Positions 47,447 to 55,783 of a stretch of 64,000 nucleotides of DNA are shown piece after piece. How positions within the stretch are numbered: the first letter of the stretch is position 1; each line of letters begins with the position of its first letter. The position numbers were made by a program, and so were the translations under genes. Under the pieces are notes generated by a model. It did no database searches and was not told where the DNA came from. It saw only the letters and a program-made list of their open reading frames with translations. Source of the DNA: Shewanella sp. Isolate13 (GTDB lineage Bacteria; Pseudomonadota; Gammaproteobacteria; Enterobacterales; Shewanellaceae); contig NZ_JAKEVD010000003.1 in the NCBI RefSeq assembly GCF_022398325.1, forward strand, positions 1-64,000. The letters run 5' to 3'.

Positions 47447-48214
47447 TTACGCCCCGTCCAATGTGTCTATTTTTCTTGATTTTTCGGATAGGTAATTCTT
47501 CAAAAAACCCTCAATGACTCTTGGGTTCTGGCCATCTTGAATCGCCAACACCGCATCCATAATAAGATTACGGTTTAACATCTCTTCACTCATTCGAAGG
47601 GATAGCTTATCGGCAATTGGTAGTGCGACCATATTGGCAACCACTGCCCCATATAAGGTAGTTAGCAGTGCAACCGCCATCGCGGGGCCAATAGACTTAG
47701 GATCATCCATATTTGATAGCATGCCAACAAGACCGATTAGGGTACCAATCATGCCCATCGCTGGCGCCACATCACCAATAGACTTAAAAATACCGATCCC
47801 CGTTTTATGACGCTCCTCAGTCAGGGCGATATCTTTTTCTAATGCATCGCGCACCACATCCCCATCGTGGCCATCCACCAACATGTCGACTGCTTTTTGC
47901 ATAAAGCTGTTACTGATCTCAGCCTCTTCCAACGCCAAGAAACCACCCTTGCGTGCGGCATCTGCCATAGAGATTGACTGTTCGATAAGCTCTTCTGGTT
48001 TATCTAGCTTAAAAATAAAAGCTTTAGCTGCAATCTTAGCGGAACCTAAAAACTGCTTGAGGTTATATTTCATCATAACCACAAATAATGAGCCGATTAG
48101 AACGATGAGAATCGAGGGCACGTTGATAAAAATGCCAATGCCACCACTACTGACCATTGCCATGATAATGAAGACAAATGCGCCAATAAGTCCAATTAGG
48201 GTTGCTAAGTCCAA
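47447..48214 (-). CDS. pomA: Flagellar motor stator protein PomA (sodium type)
   Basis: A 255-residue MotA/PomA family protein with four membrane helices: two near residues 5-50 and two near 145-205 (GMIGTLIGLVGMLSNM, AVALLTTLYGAVVANMVALPIADKL). The cytoplasmic loop carries charged residues that contact FliG. The length and sequence are those of Vibrio/Shewanella PomA rather than E. coli MotA (295). Confidence 0.94.
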   Translation of the reverse strand: MDLATLIGLIGAFVFIIMAMVSSGGIGIFINVPSILIVLIGSLFVVMMKYNLKQFLGSAKIAAKAFIFKLDKPEELIEQSISMADAARKGGFLALEEAEISNSFMQKAVDMLVDGHDGDVVRDALEKDIALTEERHKTGIGIFKSIGDVAPAMGMIGTLIGLVGMLSNMDDPKSIGPAMAVALLTTLYGAVVANMVALPIADKLSLRMSEEMLNRNLIMDAVLAIQDGQNPRVIEGFLKNYLSEKSRKIDTLDGA

Positions 48215-48656
48215 AACCGCTCCTCAAATACCAATCAATACACTGTTTTTCGACTGTCTCGAATACCAAGTGCTACATAAAATGCTGAGAATAAAATAAG
48301 TAGCGACAATATTACGCCTTAGATGCTACGGCAAGTACCAAGAGGCTAAACATGCCATTAGCCGCTACTTTTTTGGTATTCCAACTTATATAACGACCAA
48401 AATGATAATCTCTTGAGTGATATTTCCAGCAATTCGTGTTCATTTTCCGCTAAAATACGCCTTCGCTTGCAGGAAATCGCCAATCCCCTAACCGTTTGGC
48501 CGTAGGGTAGCGCTGTTAACTCACGGATGTTTTACTTACTTTAAAAGCATGTTTGCAATTGAAAGCGTGCTTTTGCGCAAATAGTCAACGGCTCAATTTG
48601 ACCCATGTGCCCTGCTGATATACTTTGTGTACCGCTTATTTCTAGGAATGATCATC
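48215..48656. other. Divergent promoter region pomA / xseB
   Basis: A 442-base region. A hairpin with arms AAAGCATG and CGTGCTTT (48542-48572, one G·U pair) lies about 85 bases before xseB and could be a leader structure, without a U-tract. GAGGAG supports the pomA start. I saw no other gene. Confidence 0.4.
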
Positions 48657-48896
48657 GTGGCAAAAAAACCAGAAAATCTCTCATTTGAAGATTCACTTTC
48701 CGAGCTAGAAAAAATCGTAACCGATTTAGAGCATGGCGACATCGCTCTCGATGATGCATTAAAGCAATTCGAGCGCGGAATTAAACTTGTGCGCAACAGC
48801 CAGAGCAAGTTAGAAAATGCCCAACAAAAAGTCGCGGTGCTAATGCAAGAAAAGGGTGTCGACACCCTTAAACCTTATGATGTCGAGGGTGAGTAA
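48657..48896 (+). CDS. xseB: Exodeoxyribonuclease VII small subunit
   Basis: A 79-residue three-helix subunit, with FEDSLSELEKIVTDLEHGDIALDDALKQFERGIKL, the family signature. GTG 48657 gives the family-like start (VAKKPENLS); AGGA lies about ten bases upstream, while ATG 48648 would sit directly on it. It works with XseA, encoded elsewhere, to degrade single-stranded DNA. It is the first gene of xseB–ispA–dxs, the classical order. Confidence 0.94.
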   Translation: MAKKPENLSFEDSLSELEKIVTDLEHGDIALDDALKQFERGIKLVRNSQSKLENAQQKVAVLMQEKGVDTLKPYDVEGE

Positions 48897-49778
48897 TTGT
48901 TAGTAGCGTCACTGAAACAGTACCAAGAGCGTATCAATCAACAGCTTGAATTTCGCATCGACTCGCTAGCCGATATCGATCCGCAGCTTAAAGCGGCCAT
49001 GAAGCATGGTGCCTTAATTGGCGGAAAACGAATTAGACCCTTTCTGGTTTATGCTGTCGGCGACATGTTAGGTGTTAAGCTTGCGACCTTAGACGCTTGT
49101 GCAGCAGCCGTTGAATGTGTTCATGCTTACTCGCTTATTCATGATGATCTACCCGCCATGGATGATGATGCGCTGCGCCGCGGCCAACCAACTGTGCATA
49201 TCGCTTTTAACGAAGCAACCGCAATATTAGCCGGTGACGCACTGCAGGCACTTGCCTTCGAAATTATCAGCGATCCGATTGAAAACATTACTCCATCACA
49301 GAATTTAGCTATGGTTAAAGCCTTAGCTAGCGCCTCTGGGTATAGTGGTATGTGTGGTGGTCAGGCGATGGACTTAAGTGCCACCAATAAGCAGATCGAA
49401 CTCGCCACCTTAATACAGCTACACAAATTAAAAACCGGTGCGCTTATTCGCTGTGCGGTAGAGTTTGCCATTATTGCCGCTAAAGTAGAGGGACAAGAGC
49501 GTCAAGCCCTACTCGACTTTGCCGACGCTATCGGCCTCGCCTTCCAAGTACAAGACGATGTCCTCGATATTATCGCTAGCACCGAAGAGCTTGGAAAACC
49601 GCAAGGTTCAGATACAGATTCAAACAAAAGCACCTATCCAAAGTTGCTTGGATTAGAGGGCGCCCAAAAAACTGCGAGCAGTTTGATTGAGGACGCACTA
49701 TCAGCGCTGGCCAAATTACCATACAATAGCCAGCTAATTGCAGAATTCGCCCGTTACATCGTTGAGCGAAGAGTATAA
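48897..49778 (+). CDS. ispA: Farnesyl diphosphate synthase IspA
   Basis: A 293-residue prenyl transferase that makes farnesyl diphosphate. [14 protein letters not shown] binds substrate; the first Asp-rich motif is DDLPAMDDD and the second is in [13 protein letters not shown] 48897 directly follows the xseB stop and has GAGGGTGAG as ribosome site; no ATG fits the conserved N terminus. Translation is probably coupled to xseB. Confidence 0.95.
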   Translation: MLVASLKQYQERINQQLEFRIDSLADIDPQLKAAMKHGALIGGKRIRPFLVYAVGDMLGVKLATLDACAAAVECVHAYSLIHDDLPAMDDDALRRGQPTVHIAFNEATAILAGDALQALAFEIISDPIENITPSQNLAMVKALASASGYSGMCGGQAMDLSATNKQIELATLIQLHKLKTGALIRCAVEFAIIAAKVEGQERQALLDFADAIGLAFQVQDDVLDIIASTEELGKPQGSDTDSNKSTYPKLLGLEGAQKTASSLIEDALSALAKLPYNSQLIAEFARYIVERRV

Positions 49779-49800
49779 TAAAGAGACAAAGAATCTCGAT

Positions 49801-51666
49801 ATGAGTTTTGATATTTCTCAATTCCCTGTGCTTGCACAGGCTAATACCCCAGATGAGCTAAGACAGCTCCCTCAAGCCGTACTGCCACAATTGGCAGATG
49901 AGCTTAGAGGTTTCCTATTGAAGTCTGTTGGTAAATCAAGCGGTCATTTCGCTTCGGGCCTTGGTACGGTGGAACTCACCGTAGCACTTCATTACGTGTA
50001 CAACACGCCATTCGATAGACTTGTTTGGGACGTAGGCCATCAAGCCTATCCACATAAAATCCTGACAGGTCGTCGCGAAAAAATGCACACCATTCGTCAG
50101 AAAGGTGGCGTGCATCCATTCCCGTGGCGTGAAGAAAGTGAATACGACACCTTTAGCGTCGGTCACTCTGGCACCTCAATCAGTGCAGCATTAGCTATGG
50201 CTGTTGCCGCCGAAAAAGAGCAAGCTGGCCGTAAGGTTGTTGCGGTTATCGGCGATGGCGCGATGACTGGCGGCATGGTATTTGAGGCGATGAACCACGC
50301 AGGTGACTTGCACAACGACATGCTAGTGGTACTAAACGATAACGAGATGTCTATCTCTGAAAACGTTGGCGCGCTAAACAATCATCTTGCCCAGCTGATG
50401 TCAGGTCGTTTCTACACCACGATTCGTGAAAGTAGCAAGAAAGTGCTTCAAGGTATGCCAGTTATCAAAGAGATGGCTAAGCGCACCGAAGAACACCTTA
50501 AAGGTATGGTCGTGCCGGGCACCATGTTCGAGGAGCTAGGCTTCAACTACATCGGACCAATCGATGGCCACGATGTGGACGCCCTCGTCGAAACCATGCG
50601 CAATATGCGCAATCTAAGCGGCCCACAGATTCTACATATCATGACCAAGAAGGGTCGTGGTTATGAACCGGCAGAGAAAGATCCGATCGGCTGGCACGCC
50701 GTGCCTAAGTTTGATCCGTCAACCTTTGAGAAGCCTGCCACTATGCCATCAGACCCAACCTTCTCTGAAGTGTTTGGTAAGTGGTTATGTGACATTGCTG
50801 AAAAAGACGAAAAGGTCTTGGGGATCACCCCTGCGATGCGCGAAGGCTCTGGTATGGTTGAGTTTTCTCAGCGTTTCCCTAAGCAGTACTTCGACGCCGC
50901 AATCGCCGAGCAACATGCCGTGACCTTAGGTGCGGGTTTCGCCTGCGAAGGCTACAAGCCTGTGGTGGCGATTTATTCAACCTTCCTACAACGTGGTTAC
51001 GATCAAATGATCCACGATGTAGCACTGCAGAGACTGCCTGTACTGTTCGCTATCGACCGCGGCGGTATCGTTGGTGCCGATGGCCCAACTCACCAAGGGG
51101 CATTCGATTTAAGCTTTATGCGCACCGTCCCCAACATGGTGATCATGGCACCGTCTGATGAAAACGAATGTCGTCAGATGCTGTATACCGGTTATTGCTA
51201 TAACGACGGCCCAACGGCTGTGCGCTACCCACGTGGCAGTGCGACAGGGGCTAAACAAGTAGAAACCATGACGGCTCTGCCAATTGGTAAAGGCTTGATT
51301 AAGCGCCAAGGTAAAAAGGTCGCCATCCTTAACTTTGGTACGACATTAGCCAGCAGCTTAGTCGCTGCAGAGGCACTTGATGCTACCGTTGCCGATATGC
51401 GCTTCGTGAAGCCGCTTGATGTTGAGCTAGTTAAAGAACTAGCTGCAAACCATGATGTGCTCGTGACAGTTGAAGAGAACGCCATTATGGGCGGCGCGGG
51501 CTCAGGTGTACTCGAACTATTACAGACACTGAAGATGCCTAAACCAGTATTACTCATCGGCTTACCTGATGAGTTTATTAAGCACGGCGCACCTGAAGAG
51601 ATCATCAGCGAGCTAGGATTAGATGCTGCGGGAATTCAGAGACAGATCGAAGAGTTTCTTGCTTAA
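49801..51666 (+). CDS. dxs: 1-deoxy-D-xylulose-5-phosphate synthase
   Basis: A 621-residue thiamine diphosphate enzyme at the entry of the MEP isoprenoid pathway. [20 protein letters not shown] binds the cofactor and Mg; the central transketolase motif is [15 protein letters not shown], and the last 150 residues are the C-terminal domain. ATG 49801 gives E. coli length (620). It lies 22 bases after ispA, in the same operon. Confidence 0.97.
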   Translation: MSFDISQFPVLAQANTPDELRQLPQAVLPQLADELRGFLLKSVGKSSGHFASGLGTVELTVALHYVYNTPFDRLVWDVGHQAYPHKILTGRREKMHTIRQKGGVHPFPWREESEYDTFSVGHSGTSISAALAMAVAAEKEQAGRKVVAVIGDGAMTGGMVFEAMNHAGDLHNDMLVVLNDNEMSISENVGALNNHLAQLMSGRFYTTIRESSKKVLQGMPVIKEMAKRTEEHLKGMVVPGTMFEELGFNYIGPIDGHDVDALVETMRNMRNLSGPQILHIMTKKGRGYEPAEKDPIGWHAVPKFDPSTFEKPATMPSDPTFSEVFGKWLCDIAEKDEKVLGITPAMREGSGMVEFSQRFPKQYFDAAIAEQHAVTLGAGFACEGYKPVVAIYSTFLQRGYDQMIHDVALQRLPVLFAIDRGGIVGADGPTHQGAFDLSFMRTVPNMVIMAPSDENECRQMLYTGYCYNDGPTAVRYPRGSATGAKQVETMTALPIGKGLIKRQGKKVAILNFGTTLASSLVAAEALDATVADMRFVKPLDVELVKELAANHDVLVTVEENAIMGGAGSGVLELLQTLKMPKPVLLIGLPDEFIKHGAPEEIISELGLDAAGIQRQIEEFLA

Positions 51667-51705
51667 TCTTATCTAGGTAGAGGCTTTGATTAAAACCAGC
51701 TAAAT

Positions 51706-51734
51706 AAAAAGGACTGCCATGGCAGTCCTTTTTT
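51706..51734. terminator. Bidirectional terminator dxs / grpE
   Basis: GGACTGCCATGGCAGTCC is a perfect palindrome with A5 before and T6 after. Confidence 0.9.
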
Positions 51735-51739
51735 ATATC

Positions 51740-51767
51740 TTGATGCTAAGCCATGGCTTAGCATCAA
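51740..51767. repeat. 28-base perfect palindrome after grpE
   Basis: The two 14-base halves (first half TTGATGCTAAGCCA) are exact reverse complements. It sits seven bases beyond the grpE stop and just before the terminator. It is not itself followed by a strong U-tract. Confidence 0.85.
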
Positions 51768-51774
51768 TGGCTCA

Positions 51775-52377
51775 TTAACCTTGAGAAACCATCACCATCG
51801 CAGGGCGAAGTAGACGCTCGTTCAAGGTGTAACCCTTCTGCATCACCATCATAACGGTGTTTGCAGGGAAGTCTGCACTTGGCTGCATGCCAATAGCTTG
51901 GTGAAGTTCTGGGTTAAACGCATCGCCTTGTGGGTCAACCTGGACTAAACCAAATTTCTCAACTGTGCTCACGAAGCTCTTAGCAGTTAACTCTACGCCT
52001 TCGTAAATGGCCTTAGTCGCTTCAGCTTCAGCGTCTGTGCCCTGAAGAGCACGTTCCATATTATCCAATACAGGCAGCAACTCATTAATAAACTTTTCTA
52101 AAGCGAACTTATGTGCCTTCTCGACATCGATGGCCGCGCGGCGACGAATATTGTCCACTTCTGCTGCGGCGCGGATCACTGAGTCTTTTTGCGCTTCAAC
52201 TTTTGCTTCTGCTTCTTGCAAAGCTTTTTCTAACTCTTCAACACGGAAGTTAGCCTGAGTAAGCTCATCCATCAAAGAGGCTTCGTCTGTGGTTTCTGTG
52301 CCATTTTCATTTAGCAATTCACCCTCTACGATCTCTTCAACTTGGTTATCTTGTGCTTTATTTGTTTGGTTGCTCAT
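51775..52377 (-). CDS. grpE: Nucleotide exchange factor GrpE
   Basis: A 200-residue co-chaperone that releases ADP from DnaK. It has an acidic disordered N terminus, a long coiled coil (residues 40-95), then [21 protein letters not shown] and a beta-wing ending [18 protein letters not shown] 52377 (MSNQTNKAQ) is preferred over 52422. A sigma-32 promoter lies just upstream; nadK is divergent, an arrangement common in gammaproteobacteria. Confidence 0.96.
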   Translation of the reverse strand: MSNQTNKAQDNQVEEIVEGELLNENGTETTDEASLMDELTQANFRVEELEKALQEAEAKVEAQKDSVIRAAAEVDNIRRRAAIDVEKAHKFALEKFINELLPVLDNMERALQGTDAEAEATKAIYEGVELTAKSFVSTVEKFGLVQVDPQGDAFNPELHQAIGMQPSADFPANTVMMVMQKGYTLNERLLRPAMVMVSQG

Positions 52378-52422
52378 TTTTGCTCCAGCTAAAAATGCTT
52401 TGTTTCTGCATGCTCTGGGCAT

Positions 52423-52451
52423 ATTATGGGGATCAAATTTAAGGTTTCAAG
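52423..52451 (-). promoter_or_regulatory. Heat-shock (sigma-32) promoter of grpE
   Basis: On the minus strand: CTTGAAA (-35), 13 bases, CCCCATAAT (-10). This is essentially the RpoH consensus, placed 46 bases before the grpE start. Confidence 0.88.
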
Positions 52452-52477
52452 GCCTAAAGCTGGATCTAACATAAATT

Positions 52478-53356
52478 ATGAGCAATACGTTTCACACAAT
52501 TGGTCTAATCGGTAAACCTAACCATAAAGGAACCACACAGACCTTAAAAAGGTTGCATCATTGGCTTAGCATGCAAGGCTACAAAGTGTTGGTCGAAGAG
52601 CGAGTCGCTGGTGAACTTGGGCCTCAAATCCAATCTGTCGACCTGTTAGAAATTGGCAAGCAATGTGATTTAGCCATCGTTGTCGGTGGTGATGGCAATA
52701 TGCTAGGTGCGGCTCGTGTGCTTGCAAGATTTAATATCGGCGTCATCGGCGTTAACCGAGGTAACTTAGGCTTCTTAACCGATCTGCCCCCCGACTCCTT
52801 CGAAGAAGCCTTATCTAAAGTACTCGAGGGCGAGTTTGAAATTGAGCAGCGATTCCTACTCGAAGCCGAGGTACATCGTCACGGCGAGTTAAAATCGAGT
52901 AATACCGCAGTCAACGAAGCGGTACTGCATCCAGGTAAGATTGCTCATATGATCGAATTTGAAGTCTATATTGACGACAAATTCATGTATAGCCAACGAG
53001 CCGATGGCATGATTGTCTCAACCCCTACTGGCTCAACGGCCTACTCTCTGTCGGCAGGTGGCGCTATTTTAACGCCAAATCTCGCGGCGATGATCTTGGT
53101 GCCCATGTTTCCACATACGCTTTCCTGCAGGCCAATCGTCGTCGATGCAGCCAGTATCATCAAGCTAGTCGTATCCCCACACAACGGTGATAATTTAGAG
53201 GTTAGCTGTGATGGTCACGTTCATCTGTCCGTTCTGCCTGGTGATGAGATAATTATCAAGCGCAGCGAGGAAACCCTAAGGCTTATTCATCCGAAAGGAC
53301 ATAACTACTTCCACGTGCTGCGTAGCAAACTAGGCTGGGGTAGCAAACTGTTCTAA
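52478..53356 (+). CDS. nadK: NAD kinase
   Basis: A 292-residue kinase that makes NADP from [18 protein letters not shown] contains the GGDG motif, NEAVLHPG holds the NE pair, and [14 protein letters not shown] is the conserved glycine-rich loop. Length equals the E. coli enzyme (292). A 47-codon open frame starts on the last base of its stop codon. Confidence 0.96.
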   Translation: MSNTFHTIGLIGKPNHKGTTQTLKRLHHWLSMQGYKVLVEERVAGELGPQIQSVDLLEIGKQCDLAIVVGGDGNMLGAARVLARFNIGVIGVNRGNLGFLTDLPPDSFEEALSKVLEGEFEIEQRFLLEAEVHRHGELKSSNTAVNEAVLHPGKIAHMIEFEVYIDDKFMYSQRADGMIVSTPTGSTAYSLSAGGAILTPNLAAMILVPMFPHTLSCRPIVVDAASIIKLVVSPHNGDNLEVSCDGHVHLSVLPGDEIIIKRSEETLRLIHPKGHNYFHVLRSKLGWGSKLF

Positions 53357-53499
53357 TGATTCAATACTGCCGATATGCCGACTTAGGCTATCGGCATCAC
53401 GTCTGCCCTTGCCCTTCCTGTAAACTCGTAAATTTCATAACTTCCACCGTTAGTAAGCTACAGTATTTATTGCACCGTATTTTAGGCGGTAGAAACTAA
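53356..53499 (+). CDS. Candidate 47-residue Cys-rich protein after nadK
   Basis: The nadK stop and this start overlap as TAATG, a typical arrangement for translational coupling. The product, [19 protein letters not shown] followed by PSCKLVNFITSTVSKL, has Cys at 5, 17, 19 and 22 plus two His, which could form a small zinc site, then a basic amphipathic tail. No family recognised. A hairpin TGCCGATA/TATCGGCA (53368-53396) lies inside it. Chance reading-through of an intergenic region cannot be excluded. Confidence 0.35.
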   Translation: MIQYCRYADLGYRHHVCPCPSCKLVNFITSTVSKLQYLLHRILGGRN

Positions 53500-53586
53500 C
53501 GCTATGTTAGTTAAATAACTAAGCCAGCCAAAAACATTAACTTAGATTAATAATGATAATTAAGCGTAAAAGAACAATACGCAAAG

Positions 53587-53602
53587 TGTGACGATGGTCA
53601 CG
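53587..53602. promoter_or_regulatory. CRP-like site 1 upstream of lldP
   Basis: TGTGA-CGATGG-TCACG: nine of ten conserved positions of the CRP consensus TGTGA-N6-TCACA. Confidence 0.5.
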
Positions 53603-53767
53603 ACCAGAGTGTAAATCAAAGCTCTTAGTAAGCACCAAATAAGAAATTTAACGATCAAATTCAGCATAAATTTATCGCCAAAAGTTACATATCGATACCT
53701 TTACCGCTAAAAATGTTGCAAAAATTACACTCCGCATGACAATCTATCATCAACGACCATATTTAGC

Positions 53768-53781
53768 GTGATCGCGATCAC
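53768..53781. promoter_or_regulatory. CRP-like site 2 upstream of lldP (palindrome)
   Basis: GTGA-TCGCGA-TCAC is a perfect 14-base palindrome with the CRP core. Confidence 0.5.
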
Positions 53782-53801
53782 CTTATGTAAAACTCAAAAA
53801 C

Positions 53802-53817
53802 TGTGAGCGATCTCACT
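53802..53817. promoter_or_regulatory. CRP-like site 3 upstream of lldP
   Basis: TGTGA-GCGATC-TCACT, centred about 35 bases from site 2, that is, on a similar helix face after three to four turns. Confidence 0.55.
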
Positions 53818-53849
53818 AACAGTATTATCAACCACAATTAGGGCAGAGC

Positions 53850-53863
53850 ATGATCTAGATCAT
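53850..53863. promoter_or_regulatory. Palindrome ATGATCTAGATCAT upstream of lldP
   Basis: A perfect 14-base palindrome 175 bases before lldP. It could be a weak CRP site (TGA-N6-TCA) or an operator for a lactate-responsive repressor; no regulator gene is adjacent. The rest of 53500-54037 is AT-rich and holds the lldP promoter and no further gene. Confidence 0.4.
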
Positions 53864-54037
53864 CTTTGTTAATTGCTAATTCACGTTTAGTACACACCCT
53901 ACCCGTCACAACTAAAGATAAACAGAGACTCGGGTAGCAACAATTGAAGTGAGTCGCTCAAATTTAGCCATTCAAATCTAGTCATTTGAATTAGAAATTG
54001 AAGCTAGTTACAGCAATATAAATCAAACGAGGCAAGC

Positions 54038-55681
54038 ATGACCTTTATTCAACTACTCGCAAGCTTAACGCCGATTATCAGCGTAATGCTGTTTTTAGTC
54101 CTGCTCCGGATGCCAGCATCGAGAGCCATGCCAATTTCGATGGTATTCACGGGGCTTGCAGCCGTATTTATCTGGCAAATGGACACCACCTTCCTTGCCG
54201 CTTCAGTGGTTGAGGGCTTACTTTCAGCATTAACGCCATTGACCATTATTTTTGGTGCTGTGTTTCTGCTTAATACGCTTAAGTATTCTGGCGCAATGGA
54301 TACCATTCGCGCGGGTTTCACCAATATTAGTGGTGATGCTCGCGTACAGGTGATTATCATCTGTTGGCTGTTTGGCTCATTTATTGAGGGCTCTGCAGGC
54401 TTCGGTACCCCTGCCGCAATTGGTGCGCCACTGCTGGTGTTACTTGGCATTCCCCCCATCGCAGCTGCGGTAGTGGCGCTGATTGCCGACTCAACTTCAG
54501 TTTCGTTCGGTGCTATCGGTCTTCCCGTTCTGTTTGGTATGGAGCAAGGACTGACACAGGGCGGTAGCAATATGGCTGCTGAGCAGATTGCCCAGCATGG
54601 TGGCAGCTTCGCCGATTACGCACAGTTTATTGCGATGCACATGATCACTATCGACCTAGTGACGGGCACACTGATCCCATTAACTATGGTTGCGATTCTG
54701 ACTGGCTTCTTCGGCCGTAATAAGTCGTTCAAAGAAGGCTTAGCCATTTGGAAGTTTGCCCTGTTTGCAGGCCTTGCCTTCACGGTTCCTGCATGGTTAA
54801 TCAACTATTTTGCAGGCCCTGAGTTCCCATCGGTTATCGGTGCACTTGTCGGTATGGCGCTTGTCATTCCAGTCGCTAAGAAAGGCTATCTACTGCCAAA
54901 AGAGCAATGGAATGATTTTGCTGAAAATGACGGACAAGAACGTAAAGAGTTAGATACTGAGGTTAAGTTCTCACAAATTGCGGCGTGGTCACCCTACCTT
55001 ATCATGGCTGCGTTGTTAGTACTGTCACGTACTGTAGCCCCACTAAAAGCTTGGTTATCTAGCTTTAACATCAGCTGGACTGGATTATTAGGTACGGAAT
55101 TAAAAGCAGGATTTGCGACACTGTATGCCCCTGGCGCTTTCTTTGTCTTAGTCTGCATCCTTGGTTTCTTCCTCTTTAAAATGAAATCACCTGCGATAAA
55201 AGAGTCTATCTCTGTCTCTTGTAAGTCTATGGTTCCCACCATTATCTCTCTAGGTGCATCTGTTCCTATGGTGAAGATCTTCCTTAACTCTGGTGAAAAT
55301 GCATCCGGCCTTGCCTCTATGCCAGTTGCGCTTGCAGATACTCTAGCTAACACCATGGGCGCAGTTTGGGCTTGGGTGTCACCGATTGTGGGTATTTTCG
55401 GTGCCTTCCTATCTGGCTCAGCCACCTTCTCAAACATGATGTTCTCCGGCCTGCAATACAGTGTTGCCGATAATATTGGCGCTAACCACGCACTGATTTT
55501 GGCGATGCAAGGCATTGGTGCTAACGCCGGTAATATGATGTGTGTGATGAACGTGGTCGCGGCGGCTACGGTTGTTGGCATGGCAGGACGCGAGTCCGAG
55601 ATCATCCGTAAAACAATGCCTGTAGCACTAGGCTATGCTTTAGTCGCAGGTACTATCGCAGCGGTTTGGGGTGGCTTCTAG
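54038..55681 (+). CDS. lldP: Lactate permease LldP
   Basis: A 547-residue inner-membrane carrier of the LctP family (E. coli LldP 551), with about a dozen helices. [22 protein letters not shown] and [15 protein letters not shown] are family motifs. It imports L- and D-lactate with protons. It opens the lactate locus in the order known from Shewanella oneidensis. Confidence 0.95.
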   Translation: MTFIQLLASLTPIISVMLFLVLLRMPASRAMPISMVFTGLAAVFIWQMDTTFLAASVVEGLLSALTPLTIIFGAVFLLNTLKYSGAMDTIRAGFTNISGDARVQVIIICWLFGSFIEGSAGFGTPAAIGAPLLVLLGIPPIAAAVVALIADSTSVSFGAIGLPVLFGMEQGLTQGGSNMAAEQIAQHGGSFADYAQFIAMHMITIDLVTGTLIPLTMVAILTGFFGRNKSFKEGLAIWKFALFAGLAFTVPAWLINYFAGPEFPSVIGALVGMALVIPVAKKGYLLPKEQWNDFAENDGQERKELDTEVKFSQIAAWSPYLIMAALLVLSRTVAPLKAWLSSFNISWTGLLGTELKAGFATLYAPGAFFVLVCILGFFLFKMKSPAIKESISVSCKSMVPTIISLGASVPMVKIFLNSGENASGLASMPVALADTLANTMGAVWAWVSPIVGIFGAFLSGSATFSNMMFSGLQYSVADNIGANHALILAMQGIGANAGNMMCVMNVVAAATVVGMAGRESEIIRKTMPVALGYALVAGTIAAVWGGF

Positions 55682-55727
55682 CCCTTCCCACTCTGGCAAG
55701 ACGATAAACAGAAATAATAATATCGAG

Positions 55728-55752
55728 AAAGCCGCACAAACAGCGGCTTTAT
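55728..55752 (+). terminator. Hairpin between lldP and dld-II
   Basis: AAAGCCGC/GCGGCTTT with a weak T tail, 47 bases after lldP and 34 before dld. It may partially terminate or stabilise the lldP message. Confidence 0.6.
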
Positions 55753-55783
55753 TCACTCAAAATATGTGTGTGAGATAAAGTTC

